From Actinomycetes bacterium (GTDB lineage: Bacteria > Actinomycetota > Acidimicrobiia > Acidimicrobiales > Ilumatobacteraceae), in contig JANYDH010000145.1 in NCBI GenBank assembly GCA_025359865.1, forward strand, positions 27,668 to 91,667: a stretch of 64,000 nucleotides of DNA, in the 5' to 3' direction. The first letter of the stretch is position 1, and every line of letters starts with the position of its first letter. Position numbers and translations under genes: made by a program. Positions 34,824-43,213 of this stretch are shown piece after piece. The notes beneath the pieces were generated by a model. The model had not been told where the DNA came from, did not search any database, and was given only the letters and a program-made list of their open reading frames with translations.

Positions 34824-37172
34824 TCACGAGAACACCTTCTTGCGTTCGCGATCGCTGAGCAGTTCACCGATCGGCAGCAGCGGGCGTCGAGCCCCGGACT
34901 CTTTCGACCAGTGCTCGACCAGCCATCCACGGTTGCGGGCAACGGCTGCCAGTCGGGTCTCCGGGTTGACCACAACGGGAAAGCCGACGGCTTCGAGCAA
35001 CGGCAGGTCGCTCGTGGAGTCGGCATAGGCGATCGATTGCTCGATCGACAGGCCTTCGGCCACGCAGTATTCGGCGAGTACCTGGGCACGCGTTTCACCG
35101 GTGGGTGGCACCTTCGACAACTCGCCGCTGTAGGTGCCGTCCGGGCGGATGGTCATCTCGGCGGCCACGATCTCGTCGAATAACGGCTTCAACCCGGCGA
35201 CAACGAAGTCGAGCGCTCCGGTGATGAGGATCGTCCGGTGGCCAAGTGCGCGGTGCTCGCGAACGCGACGGATGCCGGCTGGGAAACTCTTGGTGACGAT
35301 CAGTTGCGTCAGCAGTTCCTTCGAGTCCTCGTCGATCTGGGTGACACTGGCACCTTCGTACCGGCGGTAGAAGTACCGCAGGAAGTCGCCGCGGTCCTTG
35401 CGGTCCATGCTGGACAGGCCCGGCGCTTCGGCGAGTGTGCGCAACACATAGCGAATCCGCTCGGGCACGTTCAGCCGGCGAGTGGCGAGCCACGAGTAGC
35501 TCTCCACCACGTTGCTCGAGATCAAGGTGTTCTCGAGATCGAAGGCAGCAACGTGACGGTCGGGTGACAGTACATTGCGGCGTAGTCGGTCGCTGCGATC
35601 GTTGCGGTTCCTGCCGGGTGTGATCTTGGCCCGTGAGTGTTGTACCACTGACGGAAGGTGGATCTCGCTGACGTAGGTGGGCCAATGCACGCTGCGGGGG
35701 TCGAAGTTGAACGCCGCCTGATCGGCCGCGTCGAGGGTGTCCCACACCGAGAGCAGATGGTCGACCTGATAAATCGCTTCGCATTCGGTATACAGGCCGT
35801 ACAACTGCACATACTCGTAGGCCCGATTGATGTCGTGCTTGTACTCCTCCAGCTTCGCCGCCCAGGTCGCTTGCTTGCCACGCAACGGGAGCGCTTGCAG
35901 CACTCGTTCGGTGCGTTCGGCTACAGCCTTGGCCCGTTTCAACTGCAACTGCACCTTGCCCCGCGCTGGGAACTGCCACTCGGGCACCACGATTGGCTGG
36001 CCCTCCGGGTCGTACAACGGGTGGGCGGTGAAGAAGTCGCGCACTCGCTCGACCAACAGGCCGTACTTCATGGGATTGACCCCGCCGCTGGCAACCTGGG
36101 TGATCGGCGGCGCGTGTTCCGGGCCAACAGCGGCCACCGCGATGATCGCTGCGACCACCAGATCCACCGGGATCACGTCGATGGTGCCTTCCGGTACACC
36201 AGGGAACTGCTTGAGCAACCCGCGGGCGTAGCTGATGATGACCGGCTCGGCCATCCGGAATCCACGGATCCACCCGGGGAACGGCTCGGCGAGCGCAGAC
36301 TCGATGATCGATGGGCGCACGATGGAAACGGGGACGTCGCCTTTCACTTCGGTCAGAGCCTGCTCGCCGAGTGCCTTCGTGAATGCATAGGCATCGGGCC
36401 AGCCGACGCTTGCGGCGCGGGCCCGTCCCGCCTCGACGAGCTCGTCACTCACCCAGCGTTCGCGAAGCGACTCGGTCTTGCCTGCAAGCGCCGGTGCTCC
36501 GGCCGCACCCAGCTCCTTGTGTGCTTCAACACGGAACTGGCGCAATCGGTGCGGGTCTCGACTCGCAGTTTCGGTGTCACTGCGTAGGCGCCGCCCCGCC
36601 GCCACTTCTTTACGCCAATCGAGGCCGAGGTCGAACGGTCCGGCGCTGACGAGTTGCTCAGGTGCGCTGCCGCGGCGGTTGCCGGCGACATAGCACGTAC
36701 TTACCGCGACCAGGTGCGGGCGGACCCCCAGCGCCTGGAGGGTTTGCGCAACGCGTGAAGGCCCGAGCAGGTTGATCTCGATCGCCGAATCGAGTGGCGA
36801 GTCGAACGCCACGGCCGCGGCGGAGTGGATGACGATGTCGCACGACGCGAACACGGCCTGGTCATCGGTGTTGAGCCCGAGACCATCGGTGCTGACGTCG
36901 CCGCCGATTGCATGGACACGCCTCGCGACCATGGCATCGAAGGTCTCTGTCCCGACCGCTTCGAGTTCGCGTTTCAGACGGTCGAACGCATTGTTCTTGA
37001 AGATCTCGCGACGCACCCGCTCGGAAGCGGAATGGCGACGGCTCGGCCGCACGAGCAACACGAGATCACATCCTGGCGCACTGCGCAGCAGTCGCTCGAC
37101 GAGCGCGGTACCGACGAACCCGGTACTGCCGGTGATGGCGATGCGTTTACCGGCAAGTTGTTCGGGGATCAT
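34824..37172 (-). CDS. fatty acyl-CoA reductase (extended SDR) fused to HAD-IB phosphatase (operon gene 1)
   Basis: A 782-residue fusion. Residues 1-400: NADPH-binding ITGSTGFVGTALVERLL, VSTCYVAG, YAFTKALGEQAL (YxxxK) and IVRPSIIESAL, the NAD_binding_4/Male-sterility signature. Residues about 410-520: helical linker of the FAR C-domain type. Residues about 530-770: HAD-IB domain with AFDLENTLISS (DxExT, with Glu for the second Asp), LITGALDFV and YADSTSDLPLLEAV. Expected to reduce long-chain acyl-CoA to aldehyde or alcohol. Start ATG 37172. Confidence 0.88.
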   Translation of the reverse strand: MIPEQLAGKRIAITGSTGFVGTALVERLLRSAPGCDLVLLVRPSRRHSASERVRREIFKNNAFDRLKRELEAVGTETFDAMVARRVHAIGGDVSTDGLGLNTDDQAVFASCDIVIHSAAAVAFDSPLDSAIEINLLGPSRVAQTLQALGVRPHLVAVSTCYVAGNRRGSAPEQLVSAGPFDLGLDWRKEVAAGRRLRSDTETASRDPHRLRQFRVEAHKELGAAGAPALAGKTESLRERWVSDELVEAGRARAASVGWPDAYAFTKALGEQALTEVKGDVPVSIVRPSIIESALAEPFPGWIRGFRMAEPVIISYARGLLKQFPGVPEGTIDVIPVDLVVAAIIAVAAVGPEHAPPITQVASGGVNPMKYGLLVERVRDFFTAHPLYDPEGQPIVVPEWQFPARGKVQLQLKRAKAVAERTERVLQALPLRGKQATWAAKLEEYKHDINRAYEYVQLYGLYTECEAIYQVDHLLSVWDTLDAADQAAFNFDPRSVHWPTYVSEIHLPSVVQHSRAKITPGRNRNDRSDRLRRNVLSPDRHVAAFDLENTLISSNVVESYSWLATRRLNVPERIRYVLRTLAEAPGLSSMDRKDRGDFLRYFYRRYEGASVTQIDEDSKELLTQLIVTKSFPAGIRRVREHRALGHRTILITGALDFVVAGLKPLFDEIVAAEMTIRPDGTYSGELSKVPPTGETRAQVLAEYCVAEGLSIEQSIAYADSTSDLPLLEAVGFPVVVNPETRLAAVARNRGWLVEHWSKESGARRPLLPIGELLSDRERKKVFS

Positions 37173-37223
37173 CGTGACGCCCTCATCGTGTCGCCCTCGT
37201 GTAGTGCCATCATGGGTCCCCTG

Positions 37224-37239
37224 TCTACCATATGGTAGA
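37224..37239. promoter_or_regulatory. TetR operator between regulator and lipid operon
   Basis: TCTACCATATGGTAGA is a perfect 16-bp palindrome located 6 bp upstream of the TetR ATG and 51 bp upstream of the reductase ATG on the other strand. The arrangement is typical for a repressor that controls itself and the divergent operon. It shares the CTACC/GGTAG arms of the desaturase palindrome at 6417-6434. Confidence 0.75.
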
Positions 37240-37245
37240 GAGCCT

Positions 37246-37845
37246 ATGTCAACGGTCCGTACTCCCACCCGTCTGCGCATTCTTGCTGCGGCTACCGACC
37301 TGTTCGGATTGCGCGGGGTCGATGCCGTTTCGTTGGACGTGATCGCGAACGAAGTCGGCGTCGCCAAACAGACGCTTCTGTATTGGTTTGCGAGTAAGGA
37401 CGAACTGCTCGCCGCAGTGCTGCTGGAGGCGGCGAACGAGTTGACTGTGGTCATCGAAGCGGCGGTCCGGGCATCTACCGATGATCCGCTCGACCGGATC
37501 GACGCAGTGGTGCGCGCCGTCTTTCGGCCTGCGGTACGTCGCCCGGCACTGCTTGGACTCGTCCGTGAGGTCAGCCGCGTGCCTGAGGAGGTGGGTGCGC
37601 GGCTGACCGGTCAACTCCAGTTGCTCGCCAGCCGTGCTGCGGACTACCTCGGCCAGGAGATGGATGCTGGCCGCCTTCGGCGTGCCGATCCTGGACTCAT
37701 CGCCGCCTTGTCATACGCCACCGTGACGGGTATCGCGACCGAGCCTGCGGTGCTGCGGGTCAACGGATGGGAGCCCACTCCCGCTGGCCTGCGTCATCTC
37801 CGCGACGAGCTACGAGGATTCCTTCGCGCTGCGCTCGCACCCTGA
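37246..37845 (+). CDS. TetR-family repressor of the divergent lipid operon
   Basis: A 199-residue TetR protein. HTH: TRLRILAAATDLFGLRGVDA, VSLDVIANEVGVAKQTLLYWF, ASKDELLAAVL. The C-terminal ligand domain is helical and ends FLRAALAP. The start at ATG 37246 follows the palindrome by 6 bp with no Shine-Dalgarno; TATGGT (37231-37236) may be the -10, giving a leaderless message. Expected ligand is an acyl-CoA or lipid, by analogy only. Confidence 0.92.
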   Translation: MSTVRTPTRLRILAAATDLFGLRGVDAVSLDVIANEVGVAKQTLLYWFASKDELLAAVLLEAANELTVVIEAAVRASTDDPLDRIDAVVRAVFRPAVRRPALLGLVREVSRVPEEVGARLTGQLQLLASRAADYLGQEMDAGRLRRADPGLIAALSYATVTGIATEPAVLRVNGWEPTPAGLRHLRDELRGFLRAALAP

Positions 37846-37873
37846 TGGGAGTTGACGTGTGCACGGCGAGTCC

Positions 37874-38974
37874 TCAACGGGACGTGTTTCGGCGCTGACG
37901 GCTATGGCGTTCGATGGCCAATCGGACGAGTTCGTCGATGAGGGCCGCGTAGGACATGCCGCTCGCGATCCACAGTTTCGGGTACATCGAGATCGGTGTG
38001 AATCCTGGGATCGTGTTGACCTCGTTGATCAGGAAGCCACGTCCATGCCGAGCGGCCGTGGCTTCTTCGTAGAAGAAGTCGACACGCGCCATTCCTTCGC
38101 AGCGCAAGGCAAGAAAAATCTCGACGGCGAGTTGTTGCACCAGCGCAGTTGCGTCGGGCGACAGCGCCGCCGGAATGACCGATTGCGATCCGTCATCGAG
38201 GTACTTGTCGGCGTAATCGTAGAACTCGGCGCCAGGCACGATCTCGCCTGGCACGCTTGCCCGAGGCGTGAGGTTGCCCAGCACTCCCACTTCAATTTCG
38301 CGCCCGATGATCGCCTCCTCGACGACAATCCACTCGTCGTACTGGAGCGCGCTGTCGATCGCAATGCGGAGGCCCTCGATGGTCTTTGCTTTCGATACAC
38401 CGACCGACGAACCCATGTTGGCCGGCTTGACGAAGACAGGGAGGCCCAACTCGTGTGCGAGTTCGCCCGCGAGCGACGGTGTGATGTCGTGCTCGCGGAA
38501 TGCTCGATACCGTGCTTGAGCGATGCCGTTCGCGGTACACACCTGCTTGGCCATGGCCTTGTCCATCGACAGCGCGGAAGCGAGCACTCCTGATCCGACG
38601 AACGCAACGTTGACGAGTTCGAGCAACCCCTGAACGGTTCCGTCTTCACCCATCGGGCCATGCAGCAGTGGTATCACCACCGTGGTGCCTGCACCACCAT
38701 CTCGGACAGCATCCGACAAGAACGGGCTGGCCGCGATGGTCGTGCCGACGGGATCGAGACGACCGGGCAGTGTGTGTGCGCCGATGCTCAATGCGGCCTG
38801 CGTCGCGATGTCGAGCGACCAAACCCCATCGCGAGAGATGCCGATCGGGGTGATCCGGTACTTCGCCGGGTCGGCGGCGCGCAGGACGTGCGCTGCGGTG
38901 GTACAGCTGACATCATGCTCGGCCGACTGGCCGCCATAGAGCACGATGAGGTTGATACGGTTGTCGTGCTGCAC
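37874..38974 (-). CDS. ddl: D-alanine--D-alanine ligase
   Basis: An ATP-grasp ligase making D-Ala-D-Ala for peptidoglycan. Signatures: VLYGGQSAEHDVS, LHGPMGEDGTVQG, GLPVFVKPANMGSSVGVSKA, ARVDFFYEE and LINEVNTIPGFT. GTG 38974 (then QHDNRINLIVLYGG) gives 366 residues, normal length; ATG 39016 would overlap murF's start by 16 bp. Head-to-head with murF, whose product uses the dipeptide. Confidence 0.95.
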   Translation of the reverse strand: MQHDNRINLIVLYGGQSAEHDVSCTTAAHVLRAADPAKYRITPIGISRDGVWSLDIATQAALSIGAHTLPGRLDPVGTTIAASPFLSDAVRDGGAGTTVVIPLLHGPMGEDGTVQGLLELVNVAFVGSGVLASALSMDKAMAKQVCTANGIAQARYRAFREHDITPSLAGELAHELGLPVFVKPANMGSSVGVSKAKTIEGLRIAIDSALQYDEWIVVEEAIIGREIEVGVLGNLTPRASVPGEIVPGAEFYDYADKYLDDGSQSVIPAALSPDATALVQQLAVEIFLALRCEGMARVDFFYEEATAARHGRGFLINEVNTIPGFTPISMYPKLWIASGMSYAALIDELVRLAIERHSRQRRNTSR

Positions 38975-39000
38975 GATCGTCGACGGTACCGTGTCGATCC
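38975..39000. promoter_or_regulatory. 26-bp ddl-murF intergenic with 10-bp palindrome
   Basis: Contains ACGGTACCGT (38983-38992). If the starts chosen are right, both promoters must overlap the partner gene's 5' end. I see no clear -35/-10 pair. Confidence 0.3.
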
Positions 39001-40377
39001 ATGCGATTCTCGGCATACGCGGCAGCAGCCGCCATCGGGGCGCGGACGATTGGTCCCGATGTAGGAGTGGCAGGCGTTTCGTTCGATAGCCGATCGGTGC
39101 AGGCGGGCCAACTGTTCGTCCCGATCGTTGCAGAGCGCAACGGTCACGAGTTCATCGATGCGGCGGTCTCACGCGGGGCCGCCGCCTTCTTGACCGCGGA
39201 ACCTGAGCGGGTCACGCCGCACGGCACTGCGGTCGTGGTCGATGACACCTCGGGTGCCTTGCTGCGGCTCGGTCAATGGGGGCGCGAGCGGTGGGGGCTG
39301 GCAAATCCAGCTGCCCGTGTCGTCGGAGTCACGGGCTCGGTCGGTAAGACGAGCACCAAGGACCTGGCACTGGCAGCGTTGTCTACCAGCGCACGCACGT
39401 GGGCCAACGAGCGAAGCTTCAACAACGACCAGGGGCTTCCCTCGACCATCCTCAACGCGCCCGACGATACCGAGGTGATGGTACTCGAAATGGGAATGCG
39501 CGGTTTCGGTGAAATCGAACGATTGGCAGCGATCGGGCAGCCCCACATCGGTGTCGTCACGCGTGTGGCCGAGGCCCACTCCGAACGAGTCGGGGGTATC
39601 TCCGGCGTGGCGCGAGCGAAGGCCGAGCTGGTGCTTGCATTGCCGAGCGACGGGTTCGCGATCCTGAATGGCGATGATCCGTTGGTTCGTGAGATGGCGG
39701 CGGTGACGTCTGCAACTGTGGTCTTGTTCGGCAGTTCTGGCGAGAGCCAGGTGCGGTTCGATGATGTGGTGCTCGACGATCTCGCTCGGGCAACGTTCAC
39801 TCTGCATAGTCCGTGGGGCCACCATCTGGTGCGACTCGGTGTCAGCGGTGCGCACATGGTCGGCAACGCTGCTGCTGCGCTTGCGTGCGCTGGAGTCCTC
39901 GGGCTCGATGTCGCGGCAGCGGCGGCAGCACTTGGTGATGTCCGGATCAGCGCTCACCGGATGGATGTCCGTCGCCTTGCATCCGGTTCGATGTTGCTCG
40001 ATGATACGTACAACGCCAACCCGACGTCGATGCGGGCCGCGCTCGATGCGTTGGTGGCGTTGCCGGCAACTCGACGGATCGCGATCCTCGGAGTAATGGC
40101 CGAGATCGACGAGCCTGAGCGTGAGCACCGAGCGATTGCGGACTATGCGCGGGCTCGCGAGATCACCGTCGTGGCAGTCGGGACCGATGCGTACGGCAGC
40201 ACGCCACACGATGACCCCGTCGCCTTTGTCGGGTCACTCGCCGGCGGAGATGCCCTGCTGGTCAAGGCCAGTCGTGCTGCGGGACTCGAGCGAGTCGCCA
40301 GCGCGATCGTCGAGGCGTGTGGCGGTTTCGTCGCCGAGGGCGGTTTCGTCATCGAGGGTGGTGACGGGCCGGCGTGA
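39001..40377 (+). CDS. murF: UDP-MurNAc-tripeptide--D-Ala-D-Ala ligase
   Basis: A 458-residue Mur ligase adding D-Ala-D-Ala to UDP-MurNAc-tripeptide. P-loop GVTGSVGKTSTKD (near residue 110), ANERSFNNDQGLPSTIL, LEMGMRGFGEI, DDTYNANPTSMRAAL (near 337), and C-terminal LVKASRAAGLERV. The last 144 bp overlap the MFS gene on the other strand; the murF side carries the conserved motif. The gene is alone, not in the usual dcw cluster. Confidence 0.95.
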   Translation: MRFSAYAAAAAIGARTIGPDVGVAGVSFDSRSVQAGQLFVPIVAERNGHEFIDAAVSRGAAAFLTAEPERVTPHGTAVVVDDTSGALLRLGQWGRERWGLANPAARVVGVTGSVGKTSTKDLALAALSTSARTWANERSFNNDQGLPSTILNAPDDTEVMVLEMGMRGFGEIERLAAIGQPHIGVVTRVAEAHSERVGGISGVARAKAELVLALPSDGFAILNGDDPLVREMAAVTSATVVLFGSSGESQVRFDDVVLDDLARATFTLHSPWGHHLVRLGVSGAHMVGNAAAALACAGVLGLDVAAAAAALGDVRISAHRMDVRRLASGSMLLDDTYNANPTSMRAALDALVALPATRRIAILGVMAEIDEPEREHRAIADYARAREITVVAVGTDAYGSTPHDDPVAFVGSLAGGDALLVKASRAAGLERVASAIVEACGGFVAEGGFVIEGGDGPA

Positions 40378-41604
40378 TACGTCGCACCACCACGACAGCC
40401 CGATGGCACAAACGGCACCGACCAGCAAGACGGGTCGCGCGTCTATCGCATCAATGATGGGGCCGAACGTGAGGTTGCCCAGTGCGACGGTTCCGCCAAA
40501 GGCCATGAACCACAACGACATCACGCGGGCACGTTCTGAACTGCGCAGGTTCTGTTGCACGATCGTGAGCATCGATGTCGCAAGGGCGAAGTAGAAGAAT
40601 CCGAGCAGGAATCCGACGGGGAATGCAGGCCCATCGCTACGTAACAGACCGAACACAGCGAGGCAGATGCCGAACCCGATGAACAGCGGCCGGATCAATG
40701 TGCGCTTGTCAACCCGCGCAAAGACGGTGCCGATCGCGAGGGCCCCAAGGCATGCACCGAGCCCCCACGTCGCGTACAGCCACTTGTACGTGGAACCGCT
40801 GGCATGCAGGCCGAAGTTGAGCCGGGCGATGGTGGGGAACAGCCCAACGTACGGCAACGACACGAACGAGAACACGGCCATGCCGATCAGCAGTCGTCCG
40901 ACGATCGTGCGTCGTTGCGCGATCCGGATACCGGTCATGATGTTCGCCCACCCGCGCGCCTCGGTGGCCTTGCCGATGTGCGGAATGACGATCCGCGAGA
41001 TGGCGTAGATCACGAACAGATACGTGGCCGCGTTGATCACGAAGATCTGCGGCGCGGTGACGCCGCGGGTCATCAGAATCGCAGCGATGACAGGGCCGAT
41101 CACGCGTGATCCGTTGATCATCACTGCGTTCAGGCTCACTGCTCCTGGCAGGTCTTCCGGCGGTACCAGGTTGGGAATGGTGCCTTGCATCGCTGGAGCG
41201 TTGAGCGCGTTGCCGATGCCGATGAGCAACTGCGTACCGAGCAGCGCCATGAGTGGAGCGTTGCGGGCGACGAGTGCGGCGACTACGAGTGACAATACGA
41301 GTTGTTCGCTCTGCATGAAGATCATCCACGGTCGGCGTGGGAACTTGTCGGCAAGGACCCCACCTGGAATCGACAACAGCAGCAGCGGGCCGAGTTGGGC
41401 AAAGGTGAACAGCCCGACCCACAGGCCGGATTCGGTGCGGCCGTCGATGTATGCCGGGAGCACCAGCGTCTGCATCCAGGTGCCGATGTTCGAGGCGAAC
41501 ATGCCGAGCCACATTGTGCGGAAGTTGCGGTTGCGCAACGCTGCGGCCGCAGTGCCGTGGGTGGGGCGTGGGCCGCCAGAGGGAGCAGTGATCGTGGAAC
41601 TCAT
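40234..41604 (-). CDS. MFS transporter (EntS-like exporter type)
   Basis: A 456-residue 12-helix major-facilitator protein: FRTMWLGMFASNIGTWMQTL in TM1, PGGVLADKFPRRPWM (the DxxxRR loop between TM2 and TM3), LNAPAMQGTIPNLVPPEDLP and ALLG-type helices. The pattern fits the enterobactin exporter-like group of MFS_3 proteins, whose substrates are usually unknown. The last 50 residues after TM12 are hydrophilic and antisense to murF, so they are unlikely to be conserved. Confidence 0.9.
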   Translation of the reverse strand: MSSTITAPSGGPRPTHGTAAAALRNRNFRTMWLGMFASNIGTWMQTLVLPAYIDGRTESGLWVGLFTFAQLGPLLLLSIPGGVLADKFPRRPWMIFMQSEQLVLSLVVAALVARNAPLMALLGTQLLIGIGNALNAPAMQGTIPNLVPPEDLPGAVSLNAVMINGSRVIGPVIAAILMTRGVTAPQIFVINAATYLFVIYAISRIVIPHIGKATEARGWANIMTGIRIAQRRTIVGRLLIGMAVFSFVSLPYVGLFPTIARLNFGLHASGSTYKWLYATWGLGACLGALAIGTVFARVDKRTLIRPLFIGFGICLAVFGLLRSDGPAFPVGFLLGFFYFALATSMLTIVQQNLRSSERARVMSLWFMAFGGTVALGNLTFGPIIDAIDARPVLLVGAVCAIGLSWWCDVSRRPVTTLDDETALGDETATRLDDRAGDSLESRSTTGLDQQGISAGE

Positions 41605-41627
41605 CGGTGAGGGGGAGACGGTCCGAG

Positions 41628-41647
41628 ACTTGACCGGCGGGTCAAGT
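41628..41647. promoter_or_regulatory. operator-like inverted repeat upstream of the MFS gene
   Basis: ACTTGACC (41628-41635), spacer GGCG, GGTCAAGT (41640-41647): perfect 8-bp arms, 24 bp upstream of the transporter ATG. It is a likely repressor site for the exporter. No regulator gene is adjacent. Confidence 0.5.
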
Positions 41648-41675
41648 TTAGCTCAACATCCCTCCGATGGCGGTG

Positions 41676-42722
41676 TTAGCCGAGGATCAACTCGGCGTAC
41701 ATCGGCAGTACCTGCTTCGGACCGCTCACCAGGAACGTGGTGATACACGTGTCGCGCCACTTGTCGAGTTCACCGCGGATCTTGTCCGGTGGGCCGACCA
41801 GCGCCACATCTTCGACCATCGCGAGTGGGATCGAGGCCGCAGCTTCTTGCTTCTTTCCGGCGAGATAGAGATCCTGAACCTTGAGGGCCACGTCTTCGTA
41901 GCCCATCCGCGCGAACACCTCGAAGTGGAAGTTGGCACCGCGGGCACCCATGCCGCCCGCATACAACGCGAGAAACGGACGGATCAGATCGGCGCACTTC
42001 TCGGCATCGTCACCGGGAATGATCTGCACCCCCGACGCGACGTCGAATCGCGCCGCTTTACCCGGATCGCCAGCGGCGGCAAAGCCTTCGTCGAGGCAGC
42101 GCTGATAGAAGCCGTTCTCCTTCGGGCTGAAGAACAGCGGTAGCCAGCCATCGCAGATCTCTCCAGCCAACGCGACGTTCTTCGGGCCTTCGGCACCCAG
42201 ATAGATCGGGATCTCGGTACGCAACGGATGGATGGTGCTCTTCAGCGGCTTACCCAGGCCAGTGCCGTCGTCGCCGGTGTACGGCATGTCGTAGAATGCG
42301 CCGTGGGCGTTGATCTGCTCGTCGCGGCGGATGATCCGACGGACGATGTCGACGTACTCGCGAGTGCGCGCCAGCGGGCGGGGATAGGGCTGGCCGTACC
42401 AGCCCTCGACCACCTGTGGGCCGGAGACACCGAGACCGAGAATGAAGCGACCGTTCGAGAGGTGATCGAGCGTCATCGCCGCCATCGCTGTAGCGGCAGG
42501 CGTTCGGGCGCTGATCTGGATGATGCCGGTTCCCAGTGCAACCGTGCTGGTGTGCGCTCCCCACCATGCGAGCGGGGTGATCGCGTCGCTGCCGTACGCC
42601 TCGGCGGTCCAGACCGATGAATAGCCGAGCCGCTCGGCCTCTTGGATCGCGTCGAGCGCACCGGCGGGCGGACCGCTGCCCCAGTAGCCGGTGTTGTACC
42701 CCAGTTTCAGCTGCTTGGTCAT
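41676..42722 (-). CDS. LLM-class F420-dependent oxidoreductase
   Basis: A 348-residue luciferase-like TIM-barrel protein: LGYNTGYWGSGPP, ERLGYSSVWTAEAYGSDAI, LGTGIIQISARTPAATAM, GRFILGLGVSGPQVVEGWYG, and IPIYLGAEGPKNVALAGEI. This is the F420-dependent methylene-H4MPT reductase-like subgroup common in Actinobacteria. Substrate unknown. ATG 42722. Confidence 0.93.
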   Translation of the reverse strand: MTKQLKLGYNTGYWGSGPPAGALDAIQEAERLGYSSVWTAEAYGSDAITPLAWWGAHTSTVALGTGIIQISARTPAATAMAAMTLDHLSNGRFILGLGVSGPQVVEGWYGQPYPRPLARTREYVDIVRRIIRRDEQINAHGAFYDMPYTGDDGTGLGKPLKSTIHPLRTEIPIYLGAEGPKNVALAGEICDGWLPLFFSPKENGFYQRCLDEGFAAAGDPGKAARFDVASGVQIIPGDDAEKCADLIRPFLALYAGGMGARGANFHFEVFARMGYEDVALKVQDLYLAGKKQEAAASIPLAMVEDVALVGPPDKIRGELDKWRDTCITTFLVSGPKQVLPMYAELILG

Positions 42723-42806
42723 CGGCCCACCGTAGTCGTTTGATCGGATTCGTCGAGCACCGCCACACTCTTCACATGGCCCGGCACGCGTGCTTCAGGG
42801 CTGACC

Positions 42807-42916
42807 TTTGGCGTTGGGTTGTGGTCAACAGGCTGTCGCAAAATGCTGTTTGGTGGTGTGCGGGGTGAGGTTGGCCGTCTGGTCGTCTTCCGATCACAGG
42901 CGTCATGGTTGTTACA
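42807..42916 (+). repeat. dispersed repeat family, long form, copy 1
   Basis: Starts TTTGGCGTTGGG and continues through GTCGCAAAATG, GGTGGTGTG and GAGGTTGGCCGTCTGGTCGT. By hand it matches 89 of 110 positions with the copy at 63880-63989 without gaps. Core ends TTTGGCG/CGCAAAA form an imperfect inverted repeat of about 38 nt. Confidence 0.75.
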
Positions 42917-43101
42917 GCCTGCCCGCCGGACCTAACCGTTGTTGCGGTCCCGAGTCGCGTCGAGTTATCGGCGCTGGCGACATGAAAGTCGACGCGATCC
43001 TGCCCGCACAGCCGGCGTGGTCGCTGATGCAGACTTCCACCACGCCCGCCGGTCATGCAACGAACGTTCGCGCGACCGCACGGCCGGGTTCGGGTTCGGG
43101 T

Positions 43102-43157
43102 TCCGCCAACCCCACCCGCGTTTTGCGAGAGCCTGCCAATGACAGCCGAACGCCAAA
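43102..43157 (-). repeat. dispersed repeat family, short form, copy 2 (inverted)
   Basis: Read on the minus strand it starts TTTGGCGTTCGG and includes GTCATTGGCAGGCTCTCGC. It agrees with the copy at 63641 at 34 of the first 39 positions and extends to GGCGG. Opposite orientation to copy 1. Confidence 0.65.
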
Positions 43158-43213
43158 CGTCACGAGATTCTGCCTGTAAGCGATCGGACAGCGCCTTGTC
43201 GTAGTGTTCGCCG

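Larger units (their letters stand above)
42723..43213. other. 490-bp intergenic region bounded by two inverted repeat copies
   Basis: It holds repeat copy 1 (+) at 42807-42916 and copy 2 (-) at 43102-43157. The approximately 185 bp between them is GC-rich, with GGGTTC runs at about 43086-43103. No credible gene on either strand. Confidence 0.6.

Noticed and set aside
37173..37454. N-terminal 94 codons upstream of the reductase ATG
   Set aside because: Antisense to the TetR gene and operator; Ser/Ala-rich with no conserved motif.
42800..43170. integron attC site reading of GTTGGGT in the repeats
   Set aside because: No matching RYYYAAC partner at the right spacing, no cassette-like array and no integrase.
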